The notes: a model not told the origin generated them from the letters alone. 64,000 nt of DNA from Adiantum capillus-veneris (GCA_014529385.2 CM043949.1:107364054-107428053), one strand, 5' to 3'. Shown: positions 44,368 to 57,563, counted from the first letter of the stretch. Numbers and translations: made by a program.

Positions 44368-47300
44368 TTGACCTACGGCTTGTGTAGTTGGCGTTTCTTC
44401 TATCCGTTTGACCTACAGATTGCCATACGTGCTCTTGACATTGCCTAAAGACTACCTAATGGACTATGGATGGTTTCGGTAGGCATAGAATCAGTTTCCG
44501 AAGACCGTCTGCATTTTTTCGTAGAAAAACGTAATCGGATTTGACCTACGGCTTGTGTATTTGACGTTTCTTCTGTCCGTTTGACCTACGGCTTGCCATA
44601 CACGCTCTTGACATTGCCTTAAGACTACCTAATGGACTACGGATGGTTTCGATAGGCATAGAAGCCATTTCCGAAGTCCGTTTGCGTTTTTTCATAGAAA
44701 AACGCAACCGGATTTGACCTACGGCTTGTGTATTTAGCGTTTCTTCTATCCGTTTGACCTACGGCTTGCCATACGCGCTCTTGACATTGCTTTAAGACTC
44801 CCTAATGGACTACGGATGGTTTCAGTGGGCATAGAAGTCATTTCCGAAATCCGTTTGCGTTTTTCCGTAGAAAAACGCAACCAGATTTGACCTACGGCTT
44901 GTGTATTTGGCGTTAATTCAAACCCATTGACCTACGGCTTACCATACACACTCTTGACATTGCTTTAAGACTACTTAATGAACTACGGATGGTTTCGATA
45001 GGCATAGAAGCCATTTTCGAAGTCCGTTTGCGTTTTTTGGTAGAAAAACGCAACCGGATTTGACCTACGGCTTGTGTATATGACGTTTTTTCTGTCCGTT
45101 TAACCTACGGCTTGCCATACACGGTCTTGACATTGTCTTAAGACTACTTAATGGACTACGGATGATTTCGGTAGGCGTAGAATCAGTTTCCGAAGTCTGT
45201 TTGCGTTTTTTCGTAGAAAAACGCAATCGAATTTGACCTACGGCTTGTGTATTTGGCGTTTCTTCTATCCGTTTCACCTACGGCTTGCCATACGCGCTCT
45301 TGAAATTGCCTAAAGATTACCTAATGGACTACGGATGGTTTCGTTAGGCATAGAATCAGTTTTTGAAAACCGTCTGAGTTTTTTCGTAGAAAAACGCAAC
45401 CGGATTTGACCTACGGCTTGTGTATTTGACGTTTCTTCTGTCCGTTAGACCTACGGCTTGCCATACACGCTCTTGACATTGCCTTAAGACTACGTAATGC
45501 ACTACGGATGGTTTCGGTAGGCATAGAAGCCATTTCCGAAGTCCGTTTGCGTTTTTCCATAGAAAAACGCAATCGGATTTGACCTACGGCTTCTGTATTT
45601 GGCGTTTCTTCTATCCGTTTGACCTACGGCTTACCATACGTGCTCTAGACATTTCTTTAAGACTCCATAATGGACTATCGATGGTTTCAATAGGCATAGA
45701 AGTCATTTTCGAAATCCGTTTGCGTTTTTTCGTAGAAAAACACAACCGGATTTGACCTACGGTTTGTGTATTTGGCGTTAATTCAAACCCATTGACCTAC
45801 GGCTTGCCATACATGCTCTTGACATTGCTTTAAGATTACTTAATGAACTACGGATGGTTTCGGTAGGCATAGAAGCCATTTCCGAAGTCCGTTTGCATTT
45901 TTCCGTAGAAAAACGCAACCGGATTTGATCTACTGCTTGTGTATTTGGCGTTTCTTCTATCCGTTTGACCTACGGCTTGCCATACGCGCTCTTGAAATTT
46001 CCTAAAGACTACTTAATCATCTACGTATGGTTTCAGTAGGCATAGAAGCCATTTCAAAAGTCCATTTGCGTTTTTTTGTAGAAAAACGCAATCGGATTTG
46101 ACCTACGGCTTGTGTATTTGACGTTTCTTCTGTCCGTTTAACCTACGGCTTACCATACACGGCCTTGACATTGCCTTAAGACTACTTAATGGACTACGGA
46201 TGGTTTCGGTAGGCGTAGAATCAGTTTTCGAAGTCCGTCTGCGTTTTTCCGTAGAAAAACGCAATCGAATTTGACCTACGACTTGTGTATTTGGCGTTTC
46301 TTCTATCCGTTTGACCTACGGATTGCCATACGCGCTTTTGACATTGTCTAAAGACTACCTGATGGACTACGGATGGTTTCGGTAGGCATAGAATCAGTTT
46401 CCGAAGACCGTCTGCGTTTTTTCGTAGAAAAACGCAACCGGATTTGACCTACGGCTTGTGTATTTGACGTTTCTTCTGTGCGTTTGACCTACGGCTTGCC
46501 ATACACACTCTTGATTTGTCTTAAGACTATCTAATGGACTATGGATGGTTTCGGTAGACATAAAAGCCATTTCCGAAGTCCGTTTGCATTTTTCCATAGA
46601 AAAACGCAACCGGATTTGACCTACGGCTTGTGTATTTGACGTTTCTTCTATCCGTTTGACCTACGTCTTACCATACGCGCTCTTGACATTGCTTTAAGAC
46701 TACCTAATGGACTACGGATGGTTTCAGTAGGCATAGAAGTCATTTCCGAAATCCGTTTGCGTTTTTTCGTAGAAAAACGCAACCGGATTTGACCTACGGC
46801 TTGTGTATTTGGCGTTAATTCAAACCCATTGACCTACGGCTTGCCATACACGCTCTTGACATTATTTTAAAATTACTTAATGAACTACGGATGGTTTCGA
46901 TCGGCATAGAAGCCATTTCCGAAGTCTGTTTGCGTTTTTTCGTAGAAAAACGCAATTGGATTTGACCTACGGCTTGTGTATTTGGCGTTTCTTCTATTTG
47001 TTTGACCTACGGCTTGCCATATGCGCTCTTGACATTGCCTAAAGAGTACCTAATCGTCTACGGATGGTTTCAGTAGGCATAGAAGCCATTTTCGAAGTTT
47101 GTTTGCGTTTTTTCGTAGAAAAACACAACCGGATTTGACCTACGGCTTGTGTATTTGACGTTTCTTCTGTCCGTTTAACCTACGGCTTGCCATACATGGT
47201 CTTGACATTGCCTTAAGACTACTTAATGGACTACGGATGGTTTCGGTAGGCGTAGAATCAGTTTTCGAAGTCCGTCTGCGTTTTTTCGTAGAAAAACGCA

Positions 47301-47775
47301 ATCGGATTTGACCTACGGCTTGTGTATTTGGCGTTTCTTCTATTCGTTTGACCTACGGCTTGCCATACGCGCTCTTGACATTGCCTAAAGACTACCTAAT
47401 GGACTACGGATGGTTTCGGTAGGCATAGAATCAGTTTCCGAAGACCGTCTGCCATTTTCCGTAGAAAAACGCAACCGGATTTGACCTACGGCTTGTGTAT
47501 TTGACGTTTCTTCTGTCCGTTTGACCTACCGCTTGCCATACACGCTCTTGACATTGCCTTAAGACTACCTAATGGACTACGGATGGTTTCGGTAGGCATA
47601 GAAGCCATTTCCGAAGTCCGTTTGCGTTTTTCCATAGAAAAACGCAACCGGATTTGACCTACGGCGTAAAAGCCGTTTATGAAGTCCGTTTGCATTTTTT
47701 CGTAGAAAAACCCAACCGGACTTCAAAAACGGCTTGTATTTTGGGCAGTTCTTCTATCCGTTTGACCTACGCCTT
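44368..47775. repeat. 173-bp satellite with six-monomer higher-order repeat
   Basis: Monomers begin TTGACCTACGGCTTGTGTA at 44368, 44541, 44714, 44887, 45060, 45233 and so on to 47481 and 47654: 19 full monomers, each 173 bp (one 172), then a degenerate partial. Marker variants recur every six monomers (1037-1038 bp): AGGCGTAGAATCAG at 45181, 46219, 47256; AGGCATAGAATCAG at 44489, 45354, 46392, 47429; GGCGTTAATTCAAACC near 44911, 45776, 46813. The first period has five monomers. Each monomer has a hairpin GCGTTTTT-CGTAG-AAAAACGC. Confidence 0.97.
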
Positions 47776-47879
47776 GTTATATGCCCCGCCCAACGTTTTT
47801 TGAGGAGGAAGCTTGTCTCTAAGAGCAATGACGGTGCTGTTGTTGCTCCCTAGAGGACTTTCATGTGTAAAGGTGAGAG

Positions 47880-48225
47880 TTGAGCTTCGAATGTATTTTG
47901 AGCTGGTCAAATGAAGTCATAGGCTGCATCAGACGATCCAGGTCACTTTGGCTCGACATGCACAACGCCCGGTCAGACTACCACACATGGAGGAGATTGA
48001 TGAGATCCGCCAACAACAGATGCTGGATCTTCTATGATCTACCTATCCCAACTAGCTGTTTTAGCCGTTTAGTCCACACCCAGCAGTTTAGGATTCCATA
48101 ATATTTTATTTTGTCATTTTGTCATCTTTTTACTCTGACTTTGTATTAGATCCACCACATTGTAACTTTCTTGTCTCATAGGTCACTTTGGCCTTTTGAA
48201 GACGTTAATATAACATTTCATTTCA
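47880..48225 (+). repeat. LINE-like 3' tail fragment
   Basis: A frame at 47880-48101 is followed by CATAGGTCACTTTGGCCTTTTGAAGACGTTAATATAACATTTC. The complement of this tail occurs at 61862 and 62724. The shared 3' segment with a variable upstream suggests a non-LTR retrotransposon tail; family inferred. Confidence 0.45.
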
Positions 48226-48280
48226 TTTCTCTCTTTAATTTTTCTTTCTTTAATTTTAATTTCCTACGCATACATTAATT

Positions 48281-48321
48281 CTCTCTCTCTCTCTCTCTCT
48301 CTCTTTCCTACACACACACAC

Positions 48322-48360
<39 letters not shown>

Positions 48361-48400
48361 TCTCCTACACACACACACACGATGTAGAGAGAGAGAGGGG
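48281..48400. repeat. CT and CA microsatellites in CACTA-3
   Basis: (CT)12 at 48281-48304, CACACACA, (CT)17 at 48324-48358 and further short CA/GA tracts. Confidence 0.9.
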
Positions 48401-48509
48401 GGTTGGGGGGAGAGAATGACATAATTCCTGCGCAGCAGGTTTCGGCCAAGATTTGAGCAGGTGAAAATGGCCCCTGCGCGCCCGGGTTTCCCTTTTTTCC
48501 CCCAAATTT

Positions 48510-48693
48510 TTTTGCGTCGCAAACAGCATCGATATACCCGTGGGAATTTATGTCGATATACGCGTGGCAAAGAATGCCTTTCCACGTGTATATCGATGCG
48601 TATATCGACGTGCTCTAATTACGTCGATATACGTGTGGAAAGGCATGGCCGTCGATATATGATGCGTCGATATCTTCATGTTATGTTGTAGTG
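48510..48693. repeat. CACTA-3 right subterminal repeats and terminus
   Basis: Repeats of GTCGATATACG(C/T)GTGG and ATATCGACG in both directions, ending GTTGTAGTG. They mirror 38615-38870. Confidence 0.9.
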
Positions 48694-48819
48694 ATGGAAG
48701 GAGGTTACAGTGTATGATAAAATTTTGGTGCCTCTCTAGGCTTTCCTTAATCTTGAGGAATGCATGCAGGAAATACCACAAAATTGCAATAAAGTAGCAT
48801 TAACTCTGAAGCCTACCAT

Positions 48820-49155
48820 GTGAGATTGAAAAACAACCAGACCTTAGAGCAAAGATGGTTGACGTATCCGCATCTAGAATCGAGCTCAAAAAGATTCGAA
48901 ATATGCAGATGGCTGATAGAGGCAGTCCAATCTCTAATGCAACCGAAAACTTTGAATATTCCTAAACAAGTAGTGCCAATACCTAAAAAGGAGGACGAAA
49001 GCGCACATAAAGGAAACAAAATGAGTGAACCAATGAAATTGGGAAATGGAACACCATTGGATGCAAGGGTAGTAGCTAGCACAATGGATGGGACCAAATC
49101 TCAAGAGATACAACCTATTCCTGAAGTGGAAGAATTGTTGCCACAATCCCTGTGA
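48820..49155 (+). pseudogene. short open frame, possibly LINE ORF1-like
   Basis: A 111-residue frame (MRLKNNQTLEQRWLTYPHLE) with basic and Ser/Pro-rich parts and no clear domain. Its arrangement (open frame ending before EVEELLPQSL, then non-coding) resembles the one at 24391-24669 (ending MEEFVPCSQ). A LINE ORF1 tail is possible but unproven. The stretch 49156-49925 after it has no recognisable gene. Confidence 0.3.
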
Positions 49156-49925
49156 AAAACGATCAGAAATCGCAAGGCGGGGATATAGGGACGGAAGTGT
49201 CCATATAGAGTAAACAAGAAAACCTTAAAGACTTTACCTTCTTTAATAGGGGAACATGACACGAAATCAAAAGTTAAGGTCATGCCATCTCAAATGGAAT
49301 CCAATTCCACAAATAATGGACACAAATTAGGAAATTGGGTAAACTTAGGAAAAACTTATCCAAATTTGAAAAGATTTCACGAGTGTACTAGGATAGGCTA
49401 TAAGGACATGTATGCCAAGTTTCACCCCAAAAGGGTACCAAACATGGATCGCGATCCATGTATCTTTTCCACCACTCCAGGCCAAGACCTAACCTTCAAG
49501 TCCTGATGGACAAATAAAGCCTAACCCTAAAAATCAAGTCATTTGAATACCAAAACCCTAGCTAAAGTGCCAAAATTCTCTAAGTCTACAGAAATTTTCC
49601 AAGAATTGGCCATTTCAAAACTAGTGATCCAAATCCGAAAAGGTTTGGATCATAGCATCCCCATATCATACTCTACCAGATTGTATCACTAGATTTTCTA
49701 AATGTGTTCCACCATGGATCACGATCCATGTACCTCTAACATAGATCTCATCTAGTGCCCATTGTTGTCCTATGCACTGGTGAAATTTGGTCAAGTTTGG
49801 ACTTGTTTTGATCAAGTTATGCTCATTTTTCATCTTATGGTCAAGTTTGCATTTTCGCGAATTTCTAAACAACATTTTGACAAATTTCAGGAGCTAATCA
49901 TTTGGTTTTTTGATACCAAGATGCC

Positions 49926-52900
49926 TTGATAGAGAGCTCAAAAAGAATGGGAAGCAGCCCTTATGAAGTCATAGACATATCTTCAAACGAGAAAGCACAC
50001 ATATCAGAGGAAGATTTTGGCAAATGTATTCATAGGGAAGTTCCAAGCAACAGATGGAACAAAGGTACATATGACCATCTTCCCAAGGGAGATGTGGACT
50101 TTACATCAACAAAGAGAAGTGATTGAAGGCTCAAGGTCCCTACAACTTGACACCTTCTTTTGACTCTTGTCTTGGGGCATTGACTTCCAGAGAGCCCATG
50201 ACCTCATGAGCTCCATACAATACAATGGAGAAGCTACTTTGATGGATAAAGACGGTGCGATAGTCAAAGTGAGGATCATTGATGAACTCATCAATCAGGC
50301 ACTCCATCTCCCAGTTGAAAACCACAACTTGTTACACAAGACGAAAGCTATTGACAATGACAAAGCCTTCATCAAGGAGCGAAGGGCACAAGTTTACCTA
50401 GAAAGATTTGATCTACACAGAGACATAATTGTCGTTGAGGTTGATTTCTCAACACCTCAAGGTCCAAAAGCCACCCCACTACATGGAGCCAAACCTGCAT
50501 ATAGCGGTGGTCATGGCCATGGACTAGCGGAGTAAAGGTTCACCCGCTATGATTTGGGAAATTACATCCTAGAAGATCTAGTTGAAACCAACATGAAAGG
50601 TGGTGGCATAAACAAAACATATATGAATGCAGGCCCTGTGCTTGCAAGGATAGCCTACCAAGCTCTAGGGATGATTGACCGGTTGCCATCAGTAGAGTCT
50701 CAATTGGATCAGCTCTATAAAGCAAAGTAGGCAATCCATTCGTTGGGAGTTCTTTGACTACACCCACCAAGAGATGGACTAGAAAGCAAAGCTCCTAATC
50801 AAAGACCCCGGATAGAAAAGCAATCAAATCAGATTTTGATCTCAGCGGGAAGATAAAGCCGAAGAATCGAGATCCTTCGTCAGAATACCAAACAACACAA
50901 GAAGATGAACAAGAGGACAACGTCATTGTCCTAAATAGACACAAACTAGTTGATTCCAAAAACACGGGTCCAAAGGTCTGTGGAGGAGGCTCAACGGTCG
51001 AGGGAAGAGTGGCTTGCAAAAATAGCTGCAAAAAAAGAAAAAGATGGACGAAGTCGGCTTTGATGCAGAGGATGAAGATGATCTTGAGCTTGACAAGAAG
51101 CTCGAAAAATTAAAGTAGCCAAATGGAAAGACTCAAGCAATACAACGAAGGAAAGCCGAAGAAGACATCGAGCTAGCAGGATCTTTCAGACAGCACATCC
51201 ACAACGTGCTCAAAAAGAAGGCAAAACAAAGAGAAGGAAAAGAACAGATGATCTAGAATCTCCGATGGATTTTCCTAAGGGCCAGTATTCCACACAAGAA
51301 GAACCATTGAGAGATAAAGCGGTTGAGAAGAAACAACACGAATTTGAGATAGGAACTCAACAACAACAATCCTCTCCAAAGCCATCAACCCCCCCTCCTG
51401 CTAATCAAAAGGAAGAAGAAGCAGACGAGGAACAAGGACTAAGAGAGCAAAGAAAAAGTTAAAGAAGATCTACAACACACTCAAAAAGAGCAAGGGGATC
51501 TCGCACACATAGTTCCAGACCAAGGGGAAGAACCCTAAGAGCAAACAATGGACCAGCAAAAGTCACAAGAAGAGAAGAAATATTTAGTGCCAAGGACCTC
51601 TAGGAAACAAACAACTAAAGATGGAGGTTCAATTTTGCCACATTCAAGAGCCACCATTGAAGAAGGTGACAAGATTATCAAAGAATTCAAGCTGGAAGAT
51701 CATCTGGAATGCATAAGGATCCAATGTTTCGATGCCAAAGGTCCATGTCCCAACTAAGAGAATTTGATGCTTGAGATGCTAAGGAGGAAACAAAGGCAAC
51801 ACTTAGAGAAAATGCAAGGCTACAGGAAAAAATCAACAGCCTCCATGAAGATAAGAAAAGCTTGCAAGATGCACTCGAACATGAAAAAACGGAAGTGAAA
51901 GGTTTCTACCAAGATCTACAAGAACAAATTGAAGCCAATAGTGAGATGCAAGTGGACCAACAATGACTGCAAAAAGAGTTGGCACGAGAGCAACAGAGGT
52001 GCACAAAGTTAAGTGATTATTATGATGTGGTGAAGCATACACTCTTGACTCTCCTTGCCATGCAAGATGTACTAGCTGCAACCTCAAATTCTCAAGCACC
52101 AGCAACCCTAACAGAAGAGATCAAGGCTCTAAAGATGGAGCTTGCACATGAAAAATATGAAAGGCAAGTGATGACAGCTGGCCATATGACTATTAAAAAT
52201 CAAAAGGATCAACAAATCAAAGAGTTGAAGAACAAATGGCCAAAGAACACGATGATCTTGCTATCCAAGCTGATAAATACACATAAGAGTTATAGAGTTA
52301 AATAAGCAACACCACCAACCAAAGAGTGTGAAAGAGTAGAACTGCCCCATTGGACATACCCATTACATCTATAGGGGGTGAGCTACCTGAGTTTGAAGAA
52401 AACGGAGTTGACAAATGCCCATGAGGAGCTCAAGAAGTGGATTGCGGACATTCTAGACAACTCTCACAAATATTTTATGATATGCGAGCTCAAAGTGCTG
52501 GAATCTGCAGCCCTGCTGATGATCAAGCCGAATGAAGTGGTCAGAAACTTTGGCCACAAAATGATTTCACTACCACCAATGAAGCAAGAAGGATTGCTAT
52601 GGACGAAGAAGCTCTTGCCGCACTCGAGCTAAAACAAAGAGGTGATTATAAAGATGTGTCCATCACAGGTGACCGAGTGTTTGCAATTCTAGAAAATCAA
52701 CTGCTCTGGAAAAAGAAGTGGTTTGAGAAGAGGCCACAAGATGGAAGCACATATAGAAGTGCCCCTCAACATCTCAAGATCAACCCGACATATTGTTCGA
52801 TTCCTCAACAACGATCATGGAATATCTACTATACATGGACAACCTTATTGGATAATTATGTTGCAGTTTTCAGGACCTTGATCATGATGGATCATGATTT

Positions 52901-52934
52901 TGTTACTTTGTTGGATTGCGACCAGACTTTGTAG
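49926..52934 (+). pseudogene. 3-kb coding relic of unknown family
   Basis: Plus-strand peptide-like text continues with frame changes through 49950-50110, 50167-50770, 51265-51460, 51770-52305, 52378-52630 and 52599-52934. It includes NEVHISEE-type acidic text, EATLMDKDGAIVKVRIIDEL (50200), NMKGGGINKTYMNAGPVLAR (50590), a Lys/Glu/Gln-rich stretch, and a long heptad-like coiled-coil (LRENARLQEKINSLHEDKKS to IKELKNKWPKN, 51800-52240). I recognise no transposon or host domain. It could be a decayed gene or the ORF of an unfamiliar element. Confidence 0.5.
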
Positions 52935-53199
52935 GATAGTGTCATTCTGCCTTGCATACCTCCTCCCAAAGTCTCATTGCATTTCGAGTCGGTTGGTCGA
53001 CATGCGTGACGACTTAGAGCAACGACTTAGGATTTATGCAAATTCCCCAGAGTAACAGATTTTCTCGTACTGATGATAGCTTAGTTTTGTATGTTCACTT
53101 CTTGAGATTGACAGTCTCAAAGAGTCTTTGTGTTGCATCCGAGGCACTTTCTTGGGTATTGACATATTATGTTATTGCTAGACAACTATGCTGCATATG

Positions 53200-56100
53200 T
53201 CTGATAGTGGAGATCTGCTAACACTCTTCTTTCAAGTAAATATTCTTCATATTTTATTGAGTAACCCATGATGTGAACAATTAATTTTTAAAATTATAAG
53301 GTGTAAAATCATTTGAAATGCTTTGAAATATCAAAAGCTAAAGTTAATGTGATGGTGATATAATAGTGTGATTTTCAAATTAAAGTTAATGTGATGGTGA
53401 CAATATGGTGAGGGGTAAAAGGAGCTTTGGATGTTTTATCTACCACTCTAGTATGGCTTCCTTTAGACCAAATCCAAAAAATACAAAAAATAATGAAAAA
53501 TTCAAATGTATGACTCTTTTTCTCTAAGGTTTGTTGGCTTTCTAAAAGAAGCCTTAGTGTTAAGTTGCGTTAGGCATACTTTCATTGTTTTCAGTGCCAT
53601 GATGGTTACTTACCTTAAATGTTATTTTCATTTTAAAATATTAAATGAATCTTTCTATTTCACCTTTCATTTCACATCATTACAATGCTCGACTTCACTT
53701 GCATTCTATTCTTTTAGAATGCTAAAGTGAAGCTTCACCTTGCCTAATTTTAGTAAATTCTATACATATACATACATACACACATACATATGTTTATTTA
53801 TTTTACACATACATATACACACACAACACACATATTAAATAAGCAAACCATGGTAAAAGGGAAGAAAAAATGGTGAAATATGTGAGAACTTAGTTAAAAA
53901 ATCTTGCAAATTCAAAAATTCGACTATTATTTCCGTTTTACTTCTTTGCAAGGAGGAAACTCAGTCCCTTAATAAAAAAGTATTCATGAACAATGCTTTA
54001 CCTTATATAATTTTAATTAAACTCAACCTAACGATGTAGAAGAGAATGTGCGTGCATTTGAAATTTGATTATTTCCTTTGCTATAAAAGCACTGAAATTT
54101 TCTTTTGCTTTTAGTTATCAATTTGTCCCTTCATTTCATAGTCTTGCATGAGTTTTTGGACTACATAAGGAGTCCTTAGTAAAGCGTTGGATTTTTTTAA
54201 CAATTGTGGACCATTGGATAAAGCTTGCGGATTCGTGTCACATGATAAAATAACTTCCTTTTTTAATATTTCTTTTAGGTCTTTGTGAGAGATGTTGACA
54301 TTTGTGTACCTCTCTCTTTAAAGAGGGCCATTGAATATTGGGTCACACACAATCTTTCTTGTCCTCTTTCATTTTTTTTGGCCTGTGGAAGGCCATGGGT
54401 TCATTGTGCAAGGTTGTTGCAACACCGAGGCCGTTGGATTCTTTGGCCGCATGAGCGCCACATGGCAAGGGTCTTTGTAAAATAACTTTGTTGTCCCTTC
54501 AATTGTTTTCTTACATCACCTTTTCATGGACATTATGCAAGTTCATTGTTTCCTTATAGTGATTGGATCTACCTTTTCTTACAAAAAATGATAAAATTCT
54601 CTTGTCATTCATTTCACAGCATTGCATTATTGTGGCTTGACTTTGCATTTCTAATTCTTTTAGAATGCCCATGTGAAGTTTCATATTGTTTCTTACGATT
54701 CACATATAATTTCTTCTAAATCTTAGCAAATATAAGCCTTGTTATGGTATTTAATTGGTGTTCTTGAGAGGTCTAACAAGAATCCCACATTAAAAATCCT
54801 GAACTTTTCAAAAGAAAAACAAAGCTAAGTGAAGCTCTTATTTATAGAGTCATGGCCTATTAGCTTAAAGACCTCCAATAAAGTAAGTGTCTCTATTGTC
54901 TCCTCATGTATGAATGTATCTAAACTATCTCTCCTTAATTCACTTAGGCTATTTAAGAATTACTTGGGATAATAATTAGTGATTTTTATGAAGACTATAA
55001 ATACTTTTTTTACATTGCAAAATTGCACACTAAAAATTCTTGTCTAACACACAATATAAGCTATTAAGATAAGCATGACTTCAAAAGGTTACATCGATCA
55101 ATAAATCATAACAAACTCCACAAGAAAAATCTTACTAAAGCATTTATATTCTCATTTCCATGCTTAGATAGTCACAATTGAATTAATGTTTTGATAAGTT
55201 TTATTGAACCAAATATCAAGATGCATAACAGTGTATACAATTTATGTAAAATTGAATTCCAAAAGAATTTATATTTGATTGGTTTTAATCTATAGAATCA
55301 CTTTAAATCATACTTTTTAACTAAAATTACCACATTAATTTTTTGTCTTTCTAAAAGAAGCCTTAGACAAGAGTTGAATTAGGCATACTTTCAATGTTTT
55401 CACTGATGATTGAGACTTACCTTAAATGTTATTTAAATTTTATAATATTAAATGGATCTTTTTATTTCACCTTTCATTTAGCATCCTCACATGGCTTGAA
55501 TTCTCTTGCATTCTATTCTTTTAGAATGCTAAAGTGAAGCTTCACCTTACATAATTCTAGTTATATACATATACATACATATAGATATATACACTCACAT
55601 ACATATATATATTTATGCACTTATGTTTATTAAACCTACCTTTTTTTATGAAGTCATTAAAAAAGAAGTCCTTAAATAACAAGACATTAAGTAAGGCATT
55701 TATAGCATAATCCGTCGTTGAAGACAATGGTGGGGGTCAAATCGATCAGTAAGCCGTTCTGGAACTGCTAGTTTGTAATTGTGTGTGTATATGGACAATA
55801 CAACTTTATATTAAAACAATACAACTGCAACACTGATTAAGACCTACTTTCAATAAATCTTTCCTCCCCCTTTACCTTCAATAGGCCATCGTGAGTCCTC
55901 ACCTTGTTTTCTCTCAATTTGCTCCAATTGGTTTTTCAAACATTATTTTTTATGTTTTTGAAATATATTGTAGTTTAAATAGTTTATTGTTACACTTTTT
56001 TCAAGAAACATAATATTTTATTGTGATAAAAAATGTTTTAAAAAATTAGTGTCACTTGTTTTCTCTCACAAAGAAACCTTTTATTATTAAATTATTCTCA

Positions 56101-56682
56101 TACCCTTATGTAGGCCTTAGTGAACTTTCACCTTGTTTTTGTTTTTTGCAAAACTCACAATTGTGAGTGATTGTATTAGAATGACACCAAGAAATATACA
56201 AAACAGCCTCAAGCTCATGCCGAGCCTTGAGGGGCAGGTGGTTACATCAGAGCCTAGTTAGAAGTGCCTCGTGCCAAAAGCCTAGTCCTTTACACAGCAA
56301 GGCTCAACTGGATGGCGAGAGTCACCCTAAGCCAATCATCTGAGTTTTTCCTTTTACCTATCACAAATATTAACTCTTTACTTTCTTCTATAATCTCTGA
56401 GAATCTAGCCATAGAGAGGTTGCTATAAAAGACACGACAGTTCTTGGCCTTCCAGGTCTAATGAAGAAACAATATCTACTAATTTGAGTACAAATAGCCT
56501 TGCATGAGTTTTAAAAAACAAGGTGAAGACTTCACGATGGCCTCAAGAAGGCAGCAATTTTCGTTGTAAAAAATTGAGCGATTATCAGAACACATTCGGC
56601 ATGTTAATGGAGAGAGATTAGAGAGAGAGATAGAGAGAGAGAGAGAGATGCACATGATTGCCATCACATTTGTAAGGTTTTT

Positions 56683-56724
<42 letters not shown>

Positions 56725-57110
56725 TGTGTGTGAGAGAGAGAGAAATATTATTTAACATTGTATTATTCTTTATAGTTTATTAAGCAAGTCATGATGTGAA
56801 CAATCAACATTATATGGTGTGAATTTTTTTCAAATGAATTGAAATGTCAACAATCAATCAACTTTTAAAATTATACGGTGTGATTTCTTTTTTAAAATGT
56901 CCTGAAATGTCAACACTCAAAAGTAAAGTGATGGTGACCATTGGATGGTGAGAGGTGCAAAGAGGAATTGCACGTTTTCTCTACCACTCCCCTACGGCGA
57001 ACTTGGCCAAAAACAATACAGAGTTGAATACATTAGAAAGAGACAAAATTAGCCTTAAAGCTTACGTGACTTGAAAAGTTGAGTTCCTTTTTCCTTTTGA
57101 TTTTATAGCC
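53200..57110. repeat. AT-rich DNA with diverged interspersed repeats
   Basis: Repeat pair 1: 53528-53770 and 55349-55590 (CTTTCTAAAAGAAGCC ... TTTTAGAATGCTAAAGTG), with a partial copy near 54600-54690. Repeat pair 2: 53260-53470 and 56785-57010 (CATGATGTGAACAATCAA ... TGATGGTGA ... CTACCACTC). A third motif (CTTAGTGAACTTTCACCTTGTTT and relatives) occurs near 55890, 56120 and 59660. Only short open frames are present. An (AT)17 tract lies at 56688-56721. Confidence 0.6.
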
Positions 57111-57182
57111 CTTAAATGACTTGAGTATGTACTGTCAATTTTGGAAAAAGGTTGGTTGAGTGGAATATCTTGAAGATGCCTT

Positions 57183-57186
<4 letters not shown>

Positions 57187-57241
<55 letters not shown>
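57187..57241. repeat. (CT)27 microsatellite
   Basis: 55 bp of pure CT. Confidence 0.95.
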
Positions 57242-57242
<1 letters not shown>

Positions 57243-57467
57243 GGGCGACCACGCGTCTCATGTTGCCTCTCCCCCTCGCAAGCCATTTTGCACACATCTT
57301 TTCTCATACACGCACACACACGGGCTCGTGCATGGGCACTCACCTACGAGGAGGCACGCATGGCAGAAGGTGTTGAGTGATTCTCTCAAGGCTAAGAGCT
57401 GTAGCCGACCTTTCTCTCTCTTATACTCTCTCTCTCACACACACACACACATGAAGATTGCAGCAGG

Positions 57468-57470
<3 letters not shown>

Positions 57471-57563
<93 letters not shown>

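Larger units (their letters stand above)
38615..48693. mobile_element. CACTA-3, full-length En/Spm-type transposon
   Basis: Starts CACTACAAC (38615) and ends GTTGTAGTG (48693), so the termini are inverted repeats. The 3-bp duplication ATG lies at 38612-38614 and 48694-48696. 10,079 bp. Order from left: subterminal repeats, CATAAC-rich stretch, ORF1, TNP2 (both on the minus strand), conserved TNP2 upstream block, 173-bp satellite, short LINE-like tail, right subterminal repeats (GTCGATAT). Termini and duplication are perfect, so transposition was probably fairly recent, although TNP2 is now broken. Confidence 0.95.

Noticed and set aside
45065-47695. Minus-strand open frames within the 173-bp array (45065, 46394, 47486)
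   Set aside because: They are the same satellite monomer read in one frame; no start context or family match.
44368-47775. CRISPR array
   Set aside because: Repeats are contiguous 173-bp monomers without unique spacers, in a plant transposon.
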